Position numbers and translations under genes: made by a program. A stretch of DNA of 64,000 nt, from NCBI GenBank assembly GCA_011523385.1, contig WTGX01000025.1:124001-188000 (forward strand), given 5' to 3'. The stretch comes from Nitrospira sp. Lineage in GTDB: Bacteria > Nitrospirota > Nitrospiria > Nitrospirales > UBA8639. The notes beneath the pieces were generated by a model. It was not told the origin of the DNA. It saw only the letters and a list, made by a program, of their open reading frames with translations, and ran no database searches. Below, piece by piece: positions 62,517 to 64,000 of the stretch. Numbering within the stretch: the stretch's first letter is position 1; every line of letters begins with the position of its first letter.

Positions 62517-62621
62517 TGCACCTGGCTTGGAAGTATAGATAGGCTGTTTTCAGATAGCAACAAAGGAAAGGTGGAATGCAGGACGGCAGCTTGCAATGCG
62601 CTGATGCGCCAAGGAAGAGGG

Positions 62622-63401
62622 TCAGCCGCCAGACCCCGCCGTGGCCCCGCCGCACACGTTGATGACCTGTCCCGTTATCGAGGCCGCATCCGCTTGGCAA
62701 AGATACATTGTCAGCGCGACGATCTCTCCAACCTCCGCCATCCTTTTGATGGGTACTGCTGCTACGGCCTGAGTCCGGAATTCCTCTGCCGACATCCCCA
62801 GGATCGCTGCTGTTTCCTCAATGCCCTGACGAGCCATATCGGTATCAACCCAGGTCGGACAGATCGCATTCACCGTAATACCGCGCCCGGCCACTTCGAG
62901 CGCCAAGGCCTTGGTAAACCCGATGATGCCGTGTTTGGCCGTGCAATACGCCGCGTAACCCGGGACACCGAACCGGCCGAGAACCGAAGACATGTTCACA
63001 ATACGACCCGGCTCCTTCATATGCGGCAACACGACTTTTGAACAGAGATAAGAACCCGTCAAATTTACGTCAAGAATATTCAACCAACGCGTATCATCGG
63101 GATCGTCTATGGGAGTTCTGCCTGAGACGCCGGCGTTGTTGACCAAAATATCAATCTGCCCCCATTCATTGACCACGGATGCAACAAATCGCTCCACCTC
63201 GCTACGGTCGGTCACGTCGGCAGGCATGCTCATGGCGCTGCCCCCCTGCTCCCGGGTCCGGGCAACCGTTTCCTCAAGCAATTCCGCACGCCTCCCGCAC
63301 ACGGCCACGCGAACGCCTTTCTCCGCCAACCCCAGACTGATTCCCCTGCCGATTCCTGACCCGCCCCCTGTGACAATCGCCACACGACCTTTCAACATCA
63401 C
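62622..63401 (-). CDS. Short-chain dehydrogenase/reductase
   Basis: 259 residues, classical SDR. TGGGSGIG is at 11-18, NNAGVSG near 89, and the active Ser-Tyr-Lys occurs in NMSSVLGRFG and YAAYCTAKHG. The C-terminal GQVINVCGGATAGSG matches glucose dehydrogenase- or 3-oxoacyl-ACP-reductase-like members; the substrate cannot be assigned. AAGGAGG precedes the start (ATG at 63398, or GTG at 63401). It lies 105 bases before the CcsA-like gene on the same strand. Confidence 0.92.
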   Translation of the reverse strand: MMLKGRVAIVTGGGSGIGRGISLGLAEKGVRVAVCGRRAELLEETVARTREQGGSAMSMPADVTDRSEVERFVASVVNEWGQIDILVNNAGVSGRTPIDDPDDTRWLNILDVNLTGSYLCSKVVLPHMKEPGRIVNMSSVLGRFGVPGYAAYCTAKHGIIGFTKALALEVAGRGITVNAICPTWVDTDMARQGIEETAAILGMSAEEFRTQAVAAVPIKRMAEVGEIVALTMYLCQADAASITGQVINVCGGATAGSGG

Positions 63402-63482
63402 CTGTTTCCTCCTTCGCTTACGACGCGTATAGAAAGTATGTATCCGATATTGTTAATCAGGAATACGGTCATTGCGCACCAG

Positions 63483-63520
63483 AGTGGTCATCCTTCACTT
63501 CGTTCAGGATGACAGATGCC
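63483..63520 (+). repeat. Short family-A-type repeat upstream of rsmI
   Basis: GTGGTCATCCTTCACTTCG then TTCAGGATGACAGATGCC; GTCATCCT pairs with AGGATGAC. It lies in the 206-base gap between the SDR and rsmI genes, followed by the rsmI promoter. Confidence 0.6.
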
Positions 63521-63537
63521 GTGGGGGTAACCTGTTT

Positions 63538-63566
63538 TTGTCAACAAAGGGTTGAACGTTTACAAT
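63538..63566 (+). promoter_or_regulatory. Promoter for rsmI
   Basis: TTGTCA at 63538-63543 and TACAAT at 63561-63566 with exactly 17 bases between. The start near 63573 gives a 35-base leader to the ATG at 63608. One of the best promoter matches in the window. Confidence 0.7.
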
Positions 63567-63607
63567 TGCTGCTTGTACGCGTAACCCAACCTGCCAGAGG
63601 CCCACTC

Positions 63608-64000
63608 ATGCCGGGAAAGTTGTATCTCGTCAGTACACCGATCGGAAACCTGGAAGATCTCACCTTCCGGGCCCACCGCGTTTTACAGGAAGTATCGGTC
63701 ATTGCGGCTGAAGACACCCGTCATACCCAAAAACTCTGTCGCCATTACCAGATCCATACCCGCCTAACAAGTTATCATGATTTCAACAAAGAAGAAAAAA
63801 CTCCGGTTCTCCTTGAACTTTTGAAAGAAGGGAAGTCCATCGCCCTCGTTTCGGATGCCGGAACTCCTCTGATCTCTGACCCAGGCTACTTTTTGGTGAC
63901 CCGCGCCATTGCCATCAATGTGCCCATCGTTCCGATTCCTGGTCCCTCTTCGGTGGTCGCCGCCCTCTCCGTTGCAGGATTACCAACGGACGCATTTACG
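63608..64000 (+). CDS. rsmI: 16S rRNA (cytidine1402-2'-O)-methyltransferase (partial)
   Basis: The 131 codons before the right edge read as the N-terminal half of RsmI, a SAM-dependent tetrapyrrole-methylase-fold enzyme that 2'-O-methylates C1402 in the ribosomal decoding centre. LYLVSTPIGNLEDLTFRAHR at 5-24, AAEDTRHTQKLCRHYQI, and the LVSDAGTPLISDPGYFLV and PIPGPSSVVAALSVAGLP blocks are all typical. The rest lies outside the window. Confidence 0.95.
   Translation, partial: MPGKLYLVSTPIGNLEDLTFRAHRVLQEVSVIAAEDTRHTQKLCRHYQIHTRLTSYHDFNKEEKTPVLLELLKEGKSIALVSDAGTPLISDPGYFLVTRAIAINVPIVPIPGPSSVVAALSVAGLPTDAFT

Noticed and set aside
1-64000. tRNA, rRNA, prophage, toxin-antitoxin, restriction or other defence genes
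   Set aside because: Intergenic stretches were read on both strands without finding a cloverleaf-like sequence or any protein of these classes.

Overview
The window reads as a stretch of ordinary bacterial chromosome from a Gram-negative organism. It encodes lipoproteins, an RlpA-type lipoprotein, outer-membrane beta-barrels, undecaprenyl and CDP-diacylglycerol enzymes, and a ComEC DNA-uptake channel. Base composition is moderately GC-rich by eye. The gene content and orders (hemA-hemC-cobA/hemD-hemB beside a CcsA-type protein, ftsH-folP-glmM, tandem BFN-domain genes before rplM-rpsI, a Gly-rich RRM protein, class I fumarase) fit a Nitrospira-like member of Nitrospirota. That placement is inference from memory, and no marker such as nxr or rRNA lies in the window. 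No tRNA, rRNA, CRISPR array, transposase or phage gene was seen.

Layout. 1-2.5 kb (-): pmbA (cut by the window edge) and tldD. 2.6-16.2 kb (+): isoprenoid, lipid and envelope genes (uppS, cdsA, dxr, rseP), nhaA, proS, two BFN proteins, rplM-rpsI with a strong terminator, argC, argJ and an RlpA lipoprotein. 16.3-20.9 kb (-): nicotinate phosphoribosyltransferase, a small membrane protein, floA, an RpoD-family sigma factor and a 58-residue zinc ribbon. 21.3-31.5 kb (mostly +): ychF, a Sel1 protein (-), a DUF2891 pair, a composite small protein, class I fumarase, an RRM protein, a His/Met-rich exported trio that may handle metal, and a DUF1015 protein. 31.6-37.1 kb: a methyltransferase-like membrane protein, a TPR lipoprotein, an exported CxxC protein plus barrel, then a compact DUF547-GT2-GT-C block that looks more GC-rich than its neighbours. 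37.2-41.6 kb: two flavin disulfide reductases around a TVP38 membrane protein, then a thioredoxin-like protein (-). 41.9-46.3 kb: bacterioferritin (-) and a very large DUF255/aldo-keto reductase fusion (+). 46.4-63.4 kb (-): comEC, glmM, folP, ftsH, tilS, ribF, hemB, a CBS gene, cobA-hemD, a second CBS gene, hemC, hemA, ccsA-like and an SDR. 63.6 kb (+): rsmI, cut by the right edge.

How parts work together. The right third is a tetrapyrrole/cytochrome supercluster: glutamyl-tRNA reductase, porphobilinogen synthase, porphobilinogen deaminase and fused SUMT/uroporphyrinogen-III synthase feed heme and siroheme, and a CcsA-like protein is linked to hemA. Two CBS genes flank cobA-hemD; one carries a duplicated copy of the hemC 3' end. 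ftsH, rseP and floA are membrane quality-control genes.

The most unusual items are: the 1223-residue fusion; the CBS gene fused to a hemC tail; a bacterioferritin with Asp for the usual ferroxidase His54 and a palindromic operator-like site at its promoter; a porphobilinogen synthase with a hybrid Cys-Asp-Cys metal site; and dispersed palindromic repeats, two of which appear to supply the ribosome-binding site of dxr and argJ and one of which is translated inside a signal-peptide region.
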